NCBI GenBank assembly: GCA_013041765.1
Contig: JABDRL010000147.1
Coordinates: 1-36,352 of the forward strand
Length of the DNA: 36,352 nucleotides
Reading direction: 5' to 3'
From: Dactylosporangium sp.
GTDB taxonomy: Bacteria; Actinomycetota; Actinomycetes; Mycobacteriales; Micromonosporaceae
Shown piece by piece: positions 1-7,231 of this stretch. A program made the position numbers and the translations under genes. A model generated the notes under the pieces. The model was given only the letters and a program-made list of their open reading frames with translations, searched no databases and was not told where the DNA came from. Numbering within the stretch: the first letter of the stretch is position 1; the number at the start of each line of letters is the position of its first letter.

Positions 1-136
1 CCGCAGCAGCGCCGCCGGCCGCTGGCCGTCGACCGGCGTCGGATCGGCCGGTGGCGTCGGGGTTGGCTCACCCATCGCGGCACGCCACGCCAGCAACGGC
101 TGCCCGCGTGGGGCGGGTGGGGTGGTGTGCTGCCAT
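1..136 (-). CDS. Possible short ORF coupled to a gene running off the left edge
   Basis: On the minus strand GGAGGTG, a full match to the 16S anti-Shine-Dalgarno, lies 3 nt before an ATG at 136-134. That ATG opens a 22-codon frame (MAAHHPTRP...) ending in TGA at 70-68. Its end overlaps a second ATG at 75-73 whose frame (MGEPTPTPPADPTP...) stays open to the edge of the window. This looks like a short leader cistron coupled to a divergent gene whose body lies outside. The second ATG has no ribosome-binding site of its own. Function cannot be judged from about 25 residues. Confidence 0.3.
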
Positions 137-307
137 CGTCACCTCCACGCGTCGCGGACGCCGGGAGTCGTGCTGTGGGCAGAGGTCCGCCGTCCTTGGT
201 ACCGGCTGCATGTTGCAGACAGCCACCCCTGACGACCTGGTTGTGCACCATCTGCATATCGGCGACCATCGCTGCCCGATGGGCACCACCGGTACGCCGA
301 GGTGCGG
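137..307. other. Divergent intergenic region
   Basis: This stretch separates the minus-strand start at 136 from the plus-strand gene that begins near 320. No convincing gene is seen in it; the overlapping open frames are Arg/Pro-rich and lack ribosome-binding sites. It should carry the divergent promoters, but apart from the -10-like CACACT at 308-313 no clear hexamer pair was found. Confidence 0.35.
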
Positions 308-313
308 CACACT
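308..313 (+). promoter_or_regulatory. -10-like hexamer for the gene at 320 (leaderless candidate)
   Basis: CACACT lies 6 nt before the ATG at 320, and there is no Shine-Dalgarno sequence between them. The spacing fits transcription starting at or next to the start codon. No good -35 element was seen, and the first base deviates from TANNNT. Confidence 0.3.
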
Positions 314-319
314 GCCGGG

Positions 320-2155
320 ATGTCACCCACCCCCACCATCGTGGACGGCCTCCACCTGGGCGTGGACCTGACCACCCCTGACTGGATCGTGGCCGCAGCC
401 GGTCCGGGCACCACCACGCCGATCGTGCTGCGGCTGCCCTCGGGTGTGTACACCGACCCGACCACCGGCACGCTGACGGCCGCTACCGCCGCAGCCCAAC
501 TGGCGGCCACCACCCCCACCGCCTACCTGCCCGACCTGACCAGCCTCCTGTCGGCAGGCGCCACACCCGACGGCCAGGACCTGGTCGCGCTGGCCGCCGC
601 AGCCCTCGGCGGCGTGTGCACCGAAGCCACCCACGCCGCTGGCGGTGGCCCGGTGACCGCGCTGATGCTGGTGCTGCCGGCCGGGTGGGGACCACAGCGC
701 CGTGACCTGCTGCGCCGAGCCGCCCGCCGCGCAGACCTGCCCACCCCACGCTTCGCCACCCCCGCAGCCGCGATCACCACCGCCCACCAGGCCGGCGCCG
801 CACCCGTCGACGGCTACCTGCTGGTCGCCGAGACCACCCCGACCGGCGGCACGCTGACCGTGGTCGCCACCAGCAACCGAGAAGTCGACCTGGTGGCCAC
901 CACCACCCTCGCCGACCGCGGCACCGACCAGGTCTCGGCCACGGTCGACACCCTGCTGACCACCGCCGACCTCACCACATCCGATCTGGTTGGGGTCCTG
1001 CTCGTCGACCCGGTACCGACCCCGGGCCTGGCCGAGGCGCTCGCGGCCACCACGGGCCGGACCGTGACCCCACTGGCGGCCAGCGCCGCGGCCTGGGGCG
1101 CCCTCCACGCCACCACGAGCCCCGGTCACGGCACGGCCGAGCCGACCGCTGCCGCCCCGGCTACGACCAGCACCGACCCCGCCGATCGGGGCCTGAGCCT
1201 GCGGGATCAGGTCACGGCCGTCGTCCGCCCGCAACTCGGCTACGCCACCGCCGTCATGCTCGCCGGCCTGGGCGCCTTCGGCGTACTCACCATGACCATC
1301 ATCGGCGCCGACGCCTACCCGGATCCCACCGGCCGGCCCGGCAACGTGGTACCCGCCGGCTACAGCGGCTTCGCCACCACCACCGTGATCCTCATGCTCG
1401 TGCTGGTGGCCGTGGCGTATCTGGCCGCCACCGCCACCCCGACCCTGCCCCGCGCCGAGGCGGCCAAACGCCTGGCCCATGCCTACCTGGCCGCCGCCGG
1501 GATCGGCCTGGTCACCGCCGGCCTGGTCGGCCTGTTCGCCACCACCGTCCTCGGCCTGGGCGACACCCCGGTCCTGCGCTGGAGCCTGCAACCCCCGCTG
1601 CCCATCGCGCTGCTGGCGGTAGTGACCGGCCTGGCCGCCACCCGCATTCCCACCGCCACGCTGCCGATCTGGCTGCGACGCACCCGCCCACCCATGACCC
1701 CGGTCCTGGTCACCGCCGTCGGCACGATGCTGGTGACCTTCCACCTGACCATCCCCCGACCGCTGAGTGTCCCCGCCAACGTCTACTCCACGGCCGGGGC
1801 GGTGGGCGCCGCCGCCATCGGCGTGGGTATCGCCCTGACCCTCACCGCCGGCCACCGCTTCCTGCGCCTGGCGCTCATCGCCGTGCTCGGCATCGGCGCC
1901 GCCCTGGTCTACACCCTCAACACCATGGGCGTGTTCGCCATCGGCTACGCCATCGCCGTAGCCCTGGCCACCACCCGCACCACCGCCACCACCCTGGCCC
2001 TGGCCTTCCCCGAACTCCGCGACCTCCTGTCCAGGCTGCTGCGTCGGCTGCTGCCCACCGACCAGCCCACCCAGGCCTCGACGCACACCGCAGGTGCGCC
2101 GCCGGTCAGCTCACCGCCGGGTACGCCCCCGGCGGGCCCGCCACCCACACGGTAG
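320..2155 (+). CDS. Hsp70/actin-like N-terminal domain fused to a multi-pass membrane domain
   Basis: The protein has 611 residues from the ATG at 320; a GTG at 302 would add six. Residues 1 to about 265 resemble an Hsp70/actin-type ATPase fold: an opening GVDLTTPDW strand, then LPAGWGPQRRDLLRRAARRADL followed by PAAAITTAHQAG, as in DnaK-like proteins of actinobacteria. The usual DxGxG phosphate loop is not clear (LLVAETTPTGG instead), so ATP binding is doubtful. From about residue 300 to 570 there are seven to eight hydrophobic segments, then a Pro/Thr-rich tail. The layout recalls type VII secretion-associated proteins (Hsp70-like Rv3446c type; EccD-like membrane part), but no ESX genes are in view, so that link is inference. 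Codon use is extremely C-ending, unlike the housekeeping genes to the right, which fits an accessory origin. Confidence 0.6.
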   Translation: MSPTPTIVDGLHLGVDLTTPDWIVAAAGPGTTTPIVLRLPSGVYTDPTTGTLTAATAAAQLAATTPTAYLPDLTSLLSAGATPDGQDLVALAAAALGGVCTEATHAAGGGPVTALMLVLPAGWGPQRRDLLRRAARRADLPTPRFATPAAAITTAHQAGAAPVDGYLLVAETTPTGGTLTVVATSNREVDLVATTTLADRGTDQVSATVDTLLTTADLTTSDLVGVLLVDPVPTPGLAEALAATTGRTVTPLAASAAAWGALHATTSPGHGTAEPTAAAPATTSTDPADRGLSLRDQVTAVVRPQLGYATAVMLAGLGAFGVLTMTIIGADAYPDPTGRPGNVVPAGYSGFATTTVILMLVLVAVAYLAATATPTLPRAEAAKRLAHAYLAAAGIGLVTAGLVGLFATTVLGLGDTPVLRWSLQPPLPIALLAVVTGLAATRIPTATLPIWLRRTRPPMTPVLVTAVGTMLVTFHLTIPRPLSVPANVYSTAGAVGAAAIGVGIALTLTAGHRFLRLALIAVLGIGAALVYTLNTMGVFAIGYAIAVALATTRTTATTLALAFPELRDLLSRLLRRLLPTDQPTQASTHTAGAPPVSSPPGTPPAGPPPTR

Positions 2156-2170
2156 GTACACCCATCCGAC

Positions 2171-2207
2171 ATCGGCGCTCGCCAGGCCACCCCTGGCGAG
2201 CGCCGAT
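2171..2207. terminator. Perfect 16-bp hairpin after the Hsp70-like membrane gene
   Basis: The arms 2171-2186 (atcggcgctcgccagg) and 2192-2207 are exact reverse complements with a 5-nt loop (ccacc), starting 16 nt after the stop codon. There is no T-run, as is common for actinobacterial terminators, and the symmetry would let it act in both directions. Confidence 0.6.
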
Positions 2208-2241
2208 CGCTGTGCACACATCGAATCGGAGGAGCACCACC

Positions 2242-2331
2242 ATGACCGGATCCCCACGAGCGTCACCCGGCCGGCGTGGTGCCGAGATTGCCGACAGGGG
2301 ATCCTGGAGGCTCGGAGCAGACGCGGTCGCG
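2242..2331 (+). other. Orphan ribosome-binding site and start codon, possible gene remnant
   Basis: GGAGGA lies a good distance ahead of an ATG at 2242, an excellent translation start. The frame opens MTGSPRASPGRRGAE and stays open to 2739, but beyond about 2332 it only shadows the minus-strand coding region. The simplest reading is the 5' stub of a gene whose body was lost when the neighbouring genes arrived. A very short real peptide is not excluded. Confidence 0.25.
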
Positions 2332-3026
2332 CTACGGCGGCGGTATCCGGTAGGTGATCGGTTCGGCGTGGTCGAGGGCCTGGGGTCCGTCGAACTCGAT
2401 GAGGTCGAGCCCGTCGACGACGATGAGCCGCCAGCCCGGGTCGGCCGCCGCAGCGACTTCGTCCCGTCCGAGGATGGTTTCGTGAAACGGGCGGGTGACG
2501 ATCCGGAGCACCTGCGCACCGTGCCGGCACGTCAGGTCCCAGCCGGCCGTGGTCGCACGTTCGACCTGCCAGCCCCTACTCCGGTAGGCGCCGGTGACGA
2601 CCGCGCGAGCTTGTGTAATCGGTCCGTAGGCCGCGGTGCCGTGGTGGTCGAGGTACCGCCCGATCACCGCCAACTGATCGGCCGTCACTCGCTGCGGGTT
2701 GCCGGCGAGCGGTGTCTTGTAGATCTCCAAACTGTGTAGCCGGGGGTCCTCGAAGAGCACGGTCCTCGGCACAGGTGCGGCGAACAGCGTGATGTCGACC
2801 GGTAGCCAGTGCTCGGCAGCGAGAACGGCGGTGTGAACGGGAATTCGCCCAGCACGTCGGCCTGGTGGCGGGCGCCTCGTCCGCGCACCGCAAGCCCGGC
2901 ACCGGTCATCTCCAGCGCCGGGTCGCCGGACACCGGTGCGGTGAGCAGCTCATACCCGTTGTTGCGCAGCAGCCAGGCAAGGACTTCCTCGAGGAGGTAG
3001 CCGCGTACCTGAGCCTGGGTCGCCAC
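2332..3026 (-). pseudogene. Restriction-endonuclease-like protein, broken by a frame change
   Basis: From the GTG at 3026 the frame gives MATQAQVRGYLLEEVLAWLL, then RHQADVLGEFPFTPPFS, the conserved opening and D-x-L-G core of a restriction-endonuclease-like family. Near 2815-2830 the sequence continues sensibly only in another frame (LAAEHWLPVDITLFAAP...), which runs to a stop at 2332 and includes the 146-residue open frame 2332-2772. One missing base would rejoin the two parts into about 230 residues. The second part (SRGWQVERATTAGWDL...LIVVDGLD) distantly resembles a DUF3883-like nuclease module with the E-x-K lysine absent; that likeness is weak. It could be a decayed gene, a fusion of two remnants or a sequencing error. 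It lies beside a HEPN gene and upstream of a recombinase, as expected in a defence-type island. Confidence 0.55.
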
Positions 3027-3130
3027 CGATGCAGGCTATCGTCCCGATGCCGTGCTGCAACGTCGAGCGTCGATCGTCGAGTGCGCCGGTCAACGGCTGG
3101 CGGCGCCCCATTCGATCCGAGCCGCGACGG

Positions 3131-4492
3131 CTACCTCGCGGCCTTGACGTGGTCTTGCAAGACCAGGTAGACCGCCCGGCGCATCACGAGTTCCGCGTCG
3201 GCGACGGCCAGCGCCAGCGATTCGATCGGCGCCCCGGAGAGTCGCCGTAGCCCGCGGTAGGGCTGGCCGTCGCCATGGATCTCGGCGTTGCGTGCCCGGT
3301 AGATCTCGGCCATGAAGTCGCTGATCTCAGTCGGGCCCGCGGCCAGTTGCGGGTCGTTGCCGAGCAGTTGCGCGGCCCCGGCAGCGATCTTGTCGCCCTT
3401 GGTTCCCCTGGGAAGATTCGTCCGCTGGATGAACAGCGCCTCGGCGGCGATCGACAAGTCGATCAGCCGGTCGCCGTCGTCGTTCCTCGTGCCGGCGATG
3501 ACAAGGCGCCGGATCGCCACCTGCAATGCGCGGTCCCGCTGGACATTGGGCAGGCGAAGCGCGAGGTAGACGACGCGGACGGCGTCGGCGTCCTTCGGCA
3601 TCAGACGGGTCGGGCGGGTGTTGTCCGCCGCACCGAACGTGGTCAGCACGGCCCCCGCGCCGCACACGATGGGGAACTCGTCGTCGGCCTGCGCGTACAT
3701 CGGGTAGGTGGTGATGGCCGAACCGCCGCAGACGATCCGCAGCGCCGTGATCAGCGACGACGCGGGCTCCAGCAGGGTCGGGAACGGTTCCGCGTTTGGT
3801 GGCACCACGTCGACATGTCCGGCGACCACCTCAAGGACACGCGATCGGGTCAGAGCCCACTGATCGTGGCGTGAGATCTGCGCCCCGTTGACACCGCTGG
3901 CGGTGAGTCGCGGCACGGCGAGCGCGCTGATCGCGTGGTCCATCTGCCCGTCGCTCATCGGCTGGAGGACCAGACCGTCGGGGAGTTCCAGCCGAGGCAA
4001 CGCCGGCTCGAAGCCGTTGAGCGGCAGGAACTCCACCATCGTGATCGTGGTGGCGCCGAAGCCCATCTCGAACTGTGCGTACACCCGTTGGAAGACGTCG
4101 TCGCGGAACTCGTAGCCGCCGGTGGCCAGCACCATCGGCTCGATGACGTGCTGGATGAACAGCCAGTCGAAGTTGCGGGCGGCACGGGAGGCGATCGTCC
4201 CGAGCAGCGCATCGACCCGGGGACCGCGCACCGGGTCCGCGGCGTAGGCCGCCCGTACGGCCTTCATCTCCGGGAAGCTGTCGAGCCAGCCGACGATCGG
4301 GACGTACGGCGGCATCAGCCAGGCGCGCGGGCGCAGCCCGACGAACGACTCCTGTCCATAGCGCCACCAGTGCTGGTTGTCCGGGAGCCGGCCAACCCGA
4401 GGCGATCCCTCATCGCCGGCGAGCCCGTCGAGGACCGCTCGCACCAACGGCTCGACTGCTGCTGCCCGCTGATCGAAACCAGGGTTGTGCAC
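3131..4492 (-). CDS. HEPN-domain (Apea-like) protein
   Basis: The 453-residue reading starts at the GTG at 4492, which has GAGG 5 nt upstream. A start at 4582 would add 30 Arg/Pro-rich residues that look non-coding. The N-terminal three quarters are of unknown function. The C-terminal part has the pattern of Apea-like HEPN domains: RLIDLSIAAEALFIQ, then KIAAGAAQLLG, then IYRARNAEIHGDG. The last contains R-N-x3-H, the R-x4-6-H motif of HEPN ribonucleases. Proteins of this class often serve as RNA-cleaving effectors in toxin-antitoxin and abortive-infection systems. No obvious antitoxin lies next to it, and the neighbouring nuclease-like gene is broken. The gene is transcribed away from the recombinase operon. 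Target and activity are unknown. Confidence 0.6.
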   Translation of the reverse strand: MHNPGFDQRAAAVEPLVRAVLDGLAGDEGSPRVGRLPDNQHWWRYGQESFVGLRPRAWLMPPYVPIVGWLDSFPEMKAVRAAYAADPVRGPRVDALLGTIASRAARNFDWLFIQHVIEPMVLATGGYEFRDDVFQRVYAQFEMGFGATTITMVEFLPLNGFEPALPRLELPDGLVLQPMSDGQMDHAISALAVPRLTASGVNGAQISRHDQWALTRSRVLEVVAGHVDVVPPNAEPFPTLLEPASSLITALRIVCGGSAITTYPMYAQADDEFPIVCGAGAVLTTFGAADNTRPTRLMPKDADAVRVVYLALRLPNVQRDRALQVAIRRLVIAGTRNDDGDRLIDLSIAAEALFIQRTNLPRGTKGDKIAAGAAQLLGNDPQLAAGPTEISDFMAEIYRARNAEIHGDGQPYRGLRRLSGAPIESLALAVADAELVMRRAVYLVLQDHVKAAR

Positions 4493-4786
4493 GCCGACCT
4501 CGCCTCTCGCGCGTCCCGCTCGGGACGGCCGGCGCGGTGCCAGCCCTACAGGATCCTTGACGGCCGCCGACCGTGCAAACACGTTTCACCCGACCGGGTT
4601 GGGGCGTGGCTGGAGTCGCTCGCTTTGCGTCGTCGCAACGCCAACAAGGAACCACTGCTTACAGGGCGCAATCCTCATTTCAACGAGACGGAATGGACTC
4701 CATGTGGGGTCGAGAAAGGAGCGATAGCTAATGAACTTCATCGCGCTTCTAGTATTGCCAATTTGCCATTCAAAACAGGGGGAACT
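4493..4786. other. Divergent intergenic region before the recombinase operon
   Basis: The right half, about 4655-4786, is clearly richer in A and T than its surroundings. A TAGTAT hexamer at 4750-4755 could be a -10 element for the small gene at 4787, but no -35 was recognised. AAAGGAG precedes an ATG at 4731, which opens a frame overlapping the next gene out of phase; it was not taken as a gene. Confidence 0.3.
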
Positions 4787-5044
4787 ATGCAACCAGAAAA
4801 CGATCATCCAGCCGTCATCGACTATGCTGGAACACGCGAAACGTGGACCCGGAACATCGAACGGATCAATGGTGACACCGCCCGACCTGGGCGATCGGAA
4901 CCAACGGTTCTGGTCGAACTGGTCGTCGTTGACGGCGCCGAAGGCCAGAAACTCCACGCGATTCAATCCGAGGTTGCTCGTCGCATCCTTGCCCGTTTGG
5001 CCGAGCGACAAGTGCAAAGCCCCGAGAAAGAGAGTCGCCTATGA
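4787..5044 (+). CDS. Small protein translationally coupled to the serine recombinase
   Basis: This 85-residue protein starts at an ATG preceded by AGGGGG at good spacing. Its TGA (5042-5044) overlaps the recombinase ATG (5041) in the arrangement ATGA, so the two are almost certainly co-translated. The sequence is hydrophilic; residues around 50-75 (VVVDGAEGQKLHAIQSEVARRILARL) combine a short strand with an amphipathic helix. No family was recognised. Its position suggests a role tied to recombination, such as an accessory or directionality factor, but this is inference from context only. Confidence 0.6.
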   Translation: MQPENDHPAVIDYAGTRETWTRNIERINGDTARPGRSEPTVLVELVVVDGAEGQKLHAIQSEVARRILARLAERQVQSPEKESRL

Positions 5045-7062
5045 CTGTTCTCGACCTCCCTGACGCGGCCTCCAGCGACGGCATGAGTGTGCTGTCCTGG
5101 CTGCAGACCGTCGCCGACCGCAGCAGCACTGACGAGGTCATGCCCACCATCATCCCGGTGGCCTGGATGGGGCGGACCTCGACAGACGACCAGCAGGACC
5201 CGACTCTGTCTTTGCCGCGCCAACTGGAGAACACCCGCCGGGCGCTCCCTGCCCCGTTCGTGATCGTTGCGAAGTTCTACGACATCGAATCCGGTCGTAA
5301 CGACCTCGAATTCCGTGGCCAGGGAGACGCTCACGAACGTTTCGACATCCCGATCACCCGCGACGGTGGGATCGCGGACATGCTCGAAGAAGCCAAACGC
5401 CCGGACCGGCGGTTCGTCGCGGTCGCCTGCGAATCGATCGAGCGGGTGGCCCGGGTCAGCTACTTCAGCACGAAAATCGAATACGAGCTGGCGCAGGTCG
5501 GCGTCGCGCTGCTCGCAGCGGACGAAGGCATCAAACCCGATGCCGTGCTGCGCACCGGCGGCGAACGCCCGAAGCAGGCAACCCAGATCCTGACCAGGCG
5601 CGTCAAACAGGCGATTTCCGAGTGGTACGTCGTCAACATGCTCGAACTGTCCTGGGACGGCGTTATGGAACACACCCGGCAAGGCTGGAACATCGGCAAA
5701 CCGCCCTACGGGTACATCGCCGAACGTCATCCCCATCCGGTCAAGGCCAAGCGCGATGACGGCAAGGTCAAGACGCGGCTCGTGCCGGACCCGGTCCGCG
5801 GCCAGGTCGTCACGCAGATCTTCCAGTGGCGGGCCCTGCAACGGCTCGGCGCGCAGGACATCGCCGACCGGCTCAACACGGACCTGGACCGGTACCCGCC
5901 GCCGGAGCCGATCCCCGGCAAGGGACGGCGAGCCATTGGCGCCTGGACCAAGACCTCGGTCCTGGACCTGCTCGCCAACCCCAAGTACACCGGCTACATG
6001 GTCTGGAACCGGCGCAAGCGGTCACGTCCCGAGCGCCACGTTCCCGGCAAGGTCAACCCGCCCAGCGAGTGGGTCTGGTCACCACGCCCCACCCACGAGC
6101 CCTTGGTCACCAAGGCGATCTTCGACGCCGCCACGCCCATCGCCCGGCTGCGTCAGGGCTCGCGGACCGGTGCCGGTCCCAACGCGGCACACCGGCAGGC
6201 GCAACGCAGCTATGTCCTGCGCTCCTACCTGGTGTGCGACCTGTGCGGCCGGAGGATGTTCGGCAAGACCCGGGTCCGGCGCGGCCAGGAGACCACGTAC
6301 TACGCGTGCGTCACCAACCCCGAGCACCACCAGGAGCAGTCCTGGTACCCGCAGCACCCGAAGAACCTCACCGTCCGTGAGGATCACCTGATGTCCGTCG
6401 TCGGCACGTTCTTCGGCGAGCGCATCCTCGGGCCGCACCGCGCGATGTACCTCAACCACCGGCCAGCGGCGCCAGAAGATGACGGTGCCGCCGCGCAACG
6501 GGCGGCCCTCCGCAAGCAGCTCGATCAACTCGGCCGAGCCCAGAGCAACCTGATGAGACAACTGGAGGACTACCAGCCAACCGGCGACGACGACATCGAC
6601 AGCGAGTGGCGCACCGCGCTACAACGGCGGTTCGCCCAGATCGCGGCCGAACGCCGCACGACCGCCAGCAGCCTTACCGCACTCGACAAACAGACCCCGA
6701 ACGAGGGTCGAGGCAACCCGGCCCTGCTCGATCTCCTTCCCCGGGGCGCCATCGATCCGACGCTCCTGCCGGAGGAAGACCAACGCGAGCTGTACGACGC
6801 CTTTCACCTACAGGTCCGCTACGACCGCGCCAAGCACCAGGTCACCCTGCGGGCCACCGTCTACGCGGAGGCCGTCGGCGCGCTTACGAGGAAGATCCGT
6901 TCCCTGAACAGCACCGACGGGTCACGCCCGACGGTCCCCAGCAACGAAACCGCCCCGGTGGTCGGCATGCCGACCACCGGGGCGCGTTCCCATGTTGTCA
7001 GTGCCCCCGGCAGGATTCGAACCTGCGCTCCCGCCTCCGGAGGGCGGTGCTCTATCCCCTGA
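5041..7062 (+). CDS. Large serine recombinase (integrase) ending inside tRNA-Arg
   Basis: The 673-residue protein has the layout of large serine recombinases, which cut and rejoin DNA at attachment sites. The catalytic domain opens with AWMGRTSTDDQ (candidate nucleophile Ser47) and SLPRQLE. A recombinase domain carries GKPPYGY (219-225) and NPKYTGYMVWN (313-323). A zinc-ribbon-like part has C399, C402 and C423; a fourth Cys is not obvious. A coiled-coil region follows at about 480-565. Most of the C-terminus after about residue 620 looks unnatural: it is encoded by a 34-bp palindrome and then by the antisense of the tRNA (GRIRTCAPASGGRCSIP). The true protein may have ended earlier in the free element, or the stop may be supplied by the host tRNA on integration. 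It is coupled to the 85-residue protein upstream. Confidence 0.88.
   Translation: MTVLDLPDAASSDGMSVLSWLQTVADRSSTDEVMPTIIPVAWMGRTSTDDQQDPTLSLPRQLENTRRALPAPFVIVAKFYDIESGRNDLEFRGQGDAHERFDIPITRDGGIADMLEEAKRPDRRFVAVACESIERVARVSYFSTKIEYELAQVGVALLAADEGIKPDAVLRTGGERPKQATQILTRRVKQAISEWYVVNMLELSWDGVMEHTRQGWNIGKPPYGYIAERHPHPVKAKRDDGKVKTRLVPDPVRGQVVTQIFQWRALQRLGAQDIADRLNTDLDRYPPPEPIPGKGRRAIGAWTKTSVLDLLANPKYTGYMVWNRRKRSRPERHVPGKVNPPSEWVWSPRPTHEPLVTKAIFDAATPIARLRQGSRTGAGPNAAHRQAQRSYVLRSYLVCDLCGRRMFGKTRVRRGQETTYYACVTNPEHHQEQSWYPQHPKNLTVREDHLMSVVGTFFGERILGPHRAMYLNHRPAAPEDDGAAAQRAALRKQLDQLGRAQSNLMRQLEDYQPTGDDDIDSEWRTALQRRFAQIAAERRTTASSLTALDKQTPNEGRGNPALLDLLPRGAIDPTLLPEEDQRELYDAFHLQVRYDRAKHQVTLRATVYAEAVGALTRKIRSLNSTDGSRPTVPSNETAPVVGMPTTGARSHVVSAPGRIRTCAPASGGRCSIP
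6951..6984. terminator. 34-bp perfect palindrome between recombinase and tRNA-Arg
   Basis: The two 17-nt halves are exact reverse complements centred on 6967/6968 (left arm cgccccggtggtcggca). It is flanked by GAAAC on the left and CGTTCCC on the right, and sits between convergently transcribed genes, so a bidirectional terminator is the simplest role. It lies inside the open recombinase frame. A recombinase binding site is an alternative. Confidence 0.6.
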
Positions 7063-7073
7063 GCTACGGGGGC
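7002..7073 (-). tRNA. tRNA-Arg (anticodon CCG)
   Basis: The 72-nt minus-strand sequence folds as a full cloverleaf: acceptor GCCCCCG pairing with CGGGGGC plus discriminator A, D arm GCTC-AGGGGATA-GAGC, anticodon stem CCGCC/GGCGG around loop CTCCGGA, and T arm GCAGG-TTCGAAT-CCTGC. Anticodon CCG reads the arginine codon CGG. No CCA is encoded. The 3' end faces the accessory block, and the recombinase frame enters the gene from that side, which makes it the probable integration boundary. A tRNA-Arg beside argS is also seen in mycobacteria. Confidence 0.95.
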
Positions 7074-7219
7074 GACTGTGTCGCCGCCACTGATGCTGTC
7101 AACGCGACCTGAGAAGAGTAGCAGAGGGTTTCATCGGGTCGCATTCTGGATATGTGGTGCACCCGCTGATCAGCCCCTGGGGCGCCAGTGCCGCTGAGAT
7201 GCGGATCCCGCGCTCTCGG

Positions 7220-7225
7220 TAGAGT
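7220..7225 (+). promoter_or_regulatory. -10 element for the argS-like gene (leaderless)
   Basis: TAGAGT fits TANNNT and ends 6 nt before the GTG at 7232, with no Shine-Dalgarno between, so the transcript probably begins at the start codon. A weak -35 candidate (CTGAGA, 7194-7199) lies 20 nt upstream of it. Confidence 0.45.
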
Positions 7226-7231
7226 GCGGCC

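Noticed and set aside
323-2086. 587-residue minus-strand open frame opposite the Hsp70-like gene
   Set aside because: It is a Gly/Gln/Arg-rich shadow caused by the C-ending codon bias of the real gene; no domain or ribosome-binding site.
2242-2739. Plus-strand 165-residue frame with a strong ribosome-binding site
   Set aside because: After about 30 codons it only mirrors the minus-strand nuclease-like gene, so only the start region was kept, as a possible remnant.
4731-5063. 110-residue frame with AAAGGAG before its ATG
   Set aside because: It overlaps the 85-residue coupled gene out of phase and becomes Ser/Arg/Pro-rich; the other frame has more natural composition and the ATGA overlap with the recombinase.
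1-7000. Second copy of the tRNA-Arg 3' end as the other attachment site
   Set aside because: I looked for the T-arm and acceptor sequence by eye and saw no copy in the window; the other border, if any, lies to the left.
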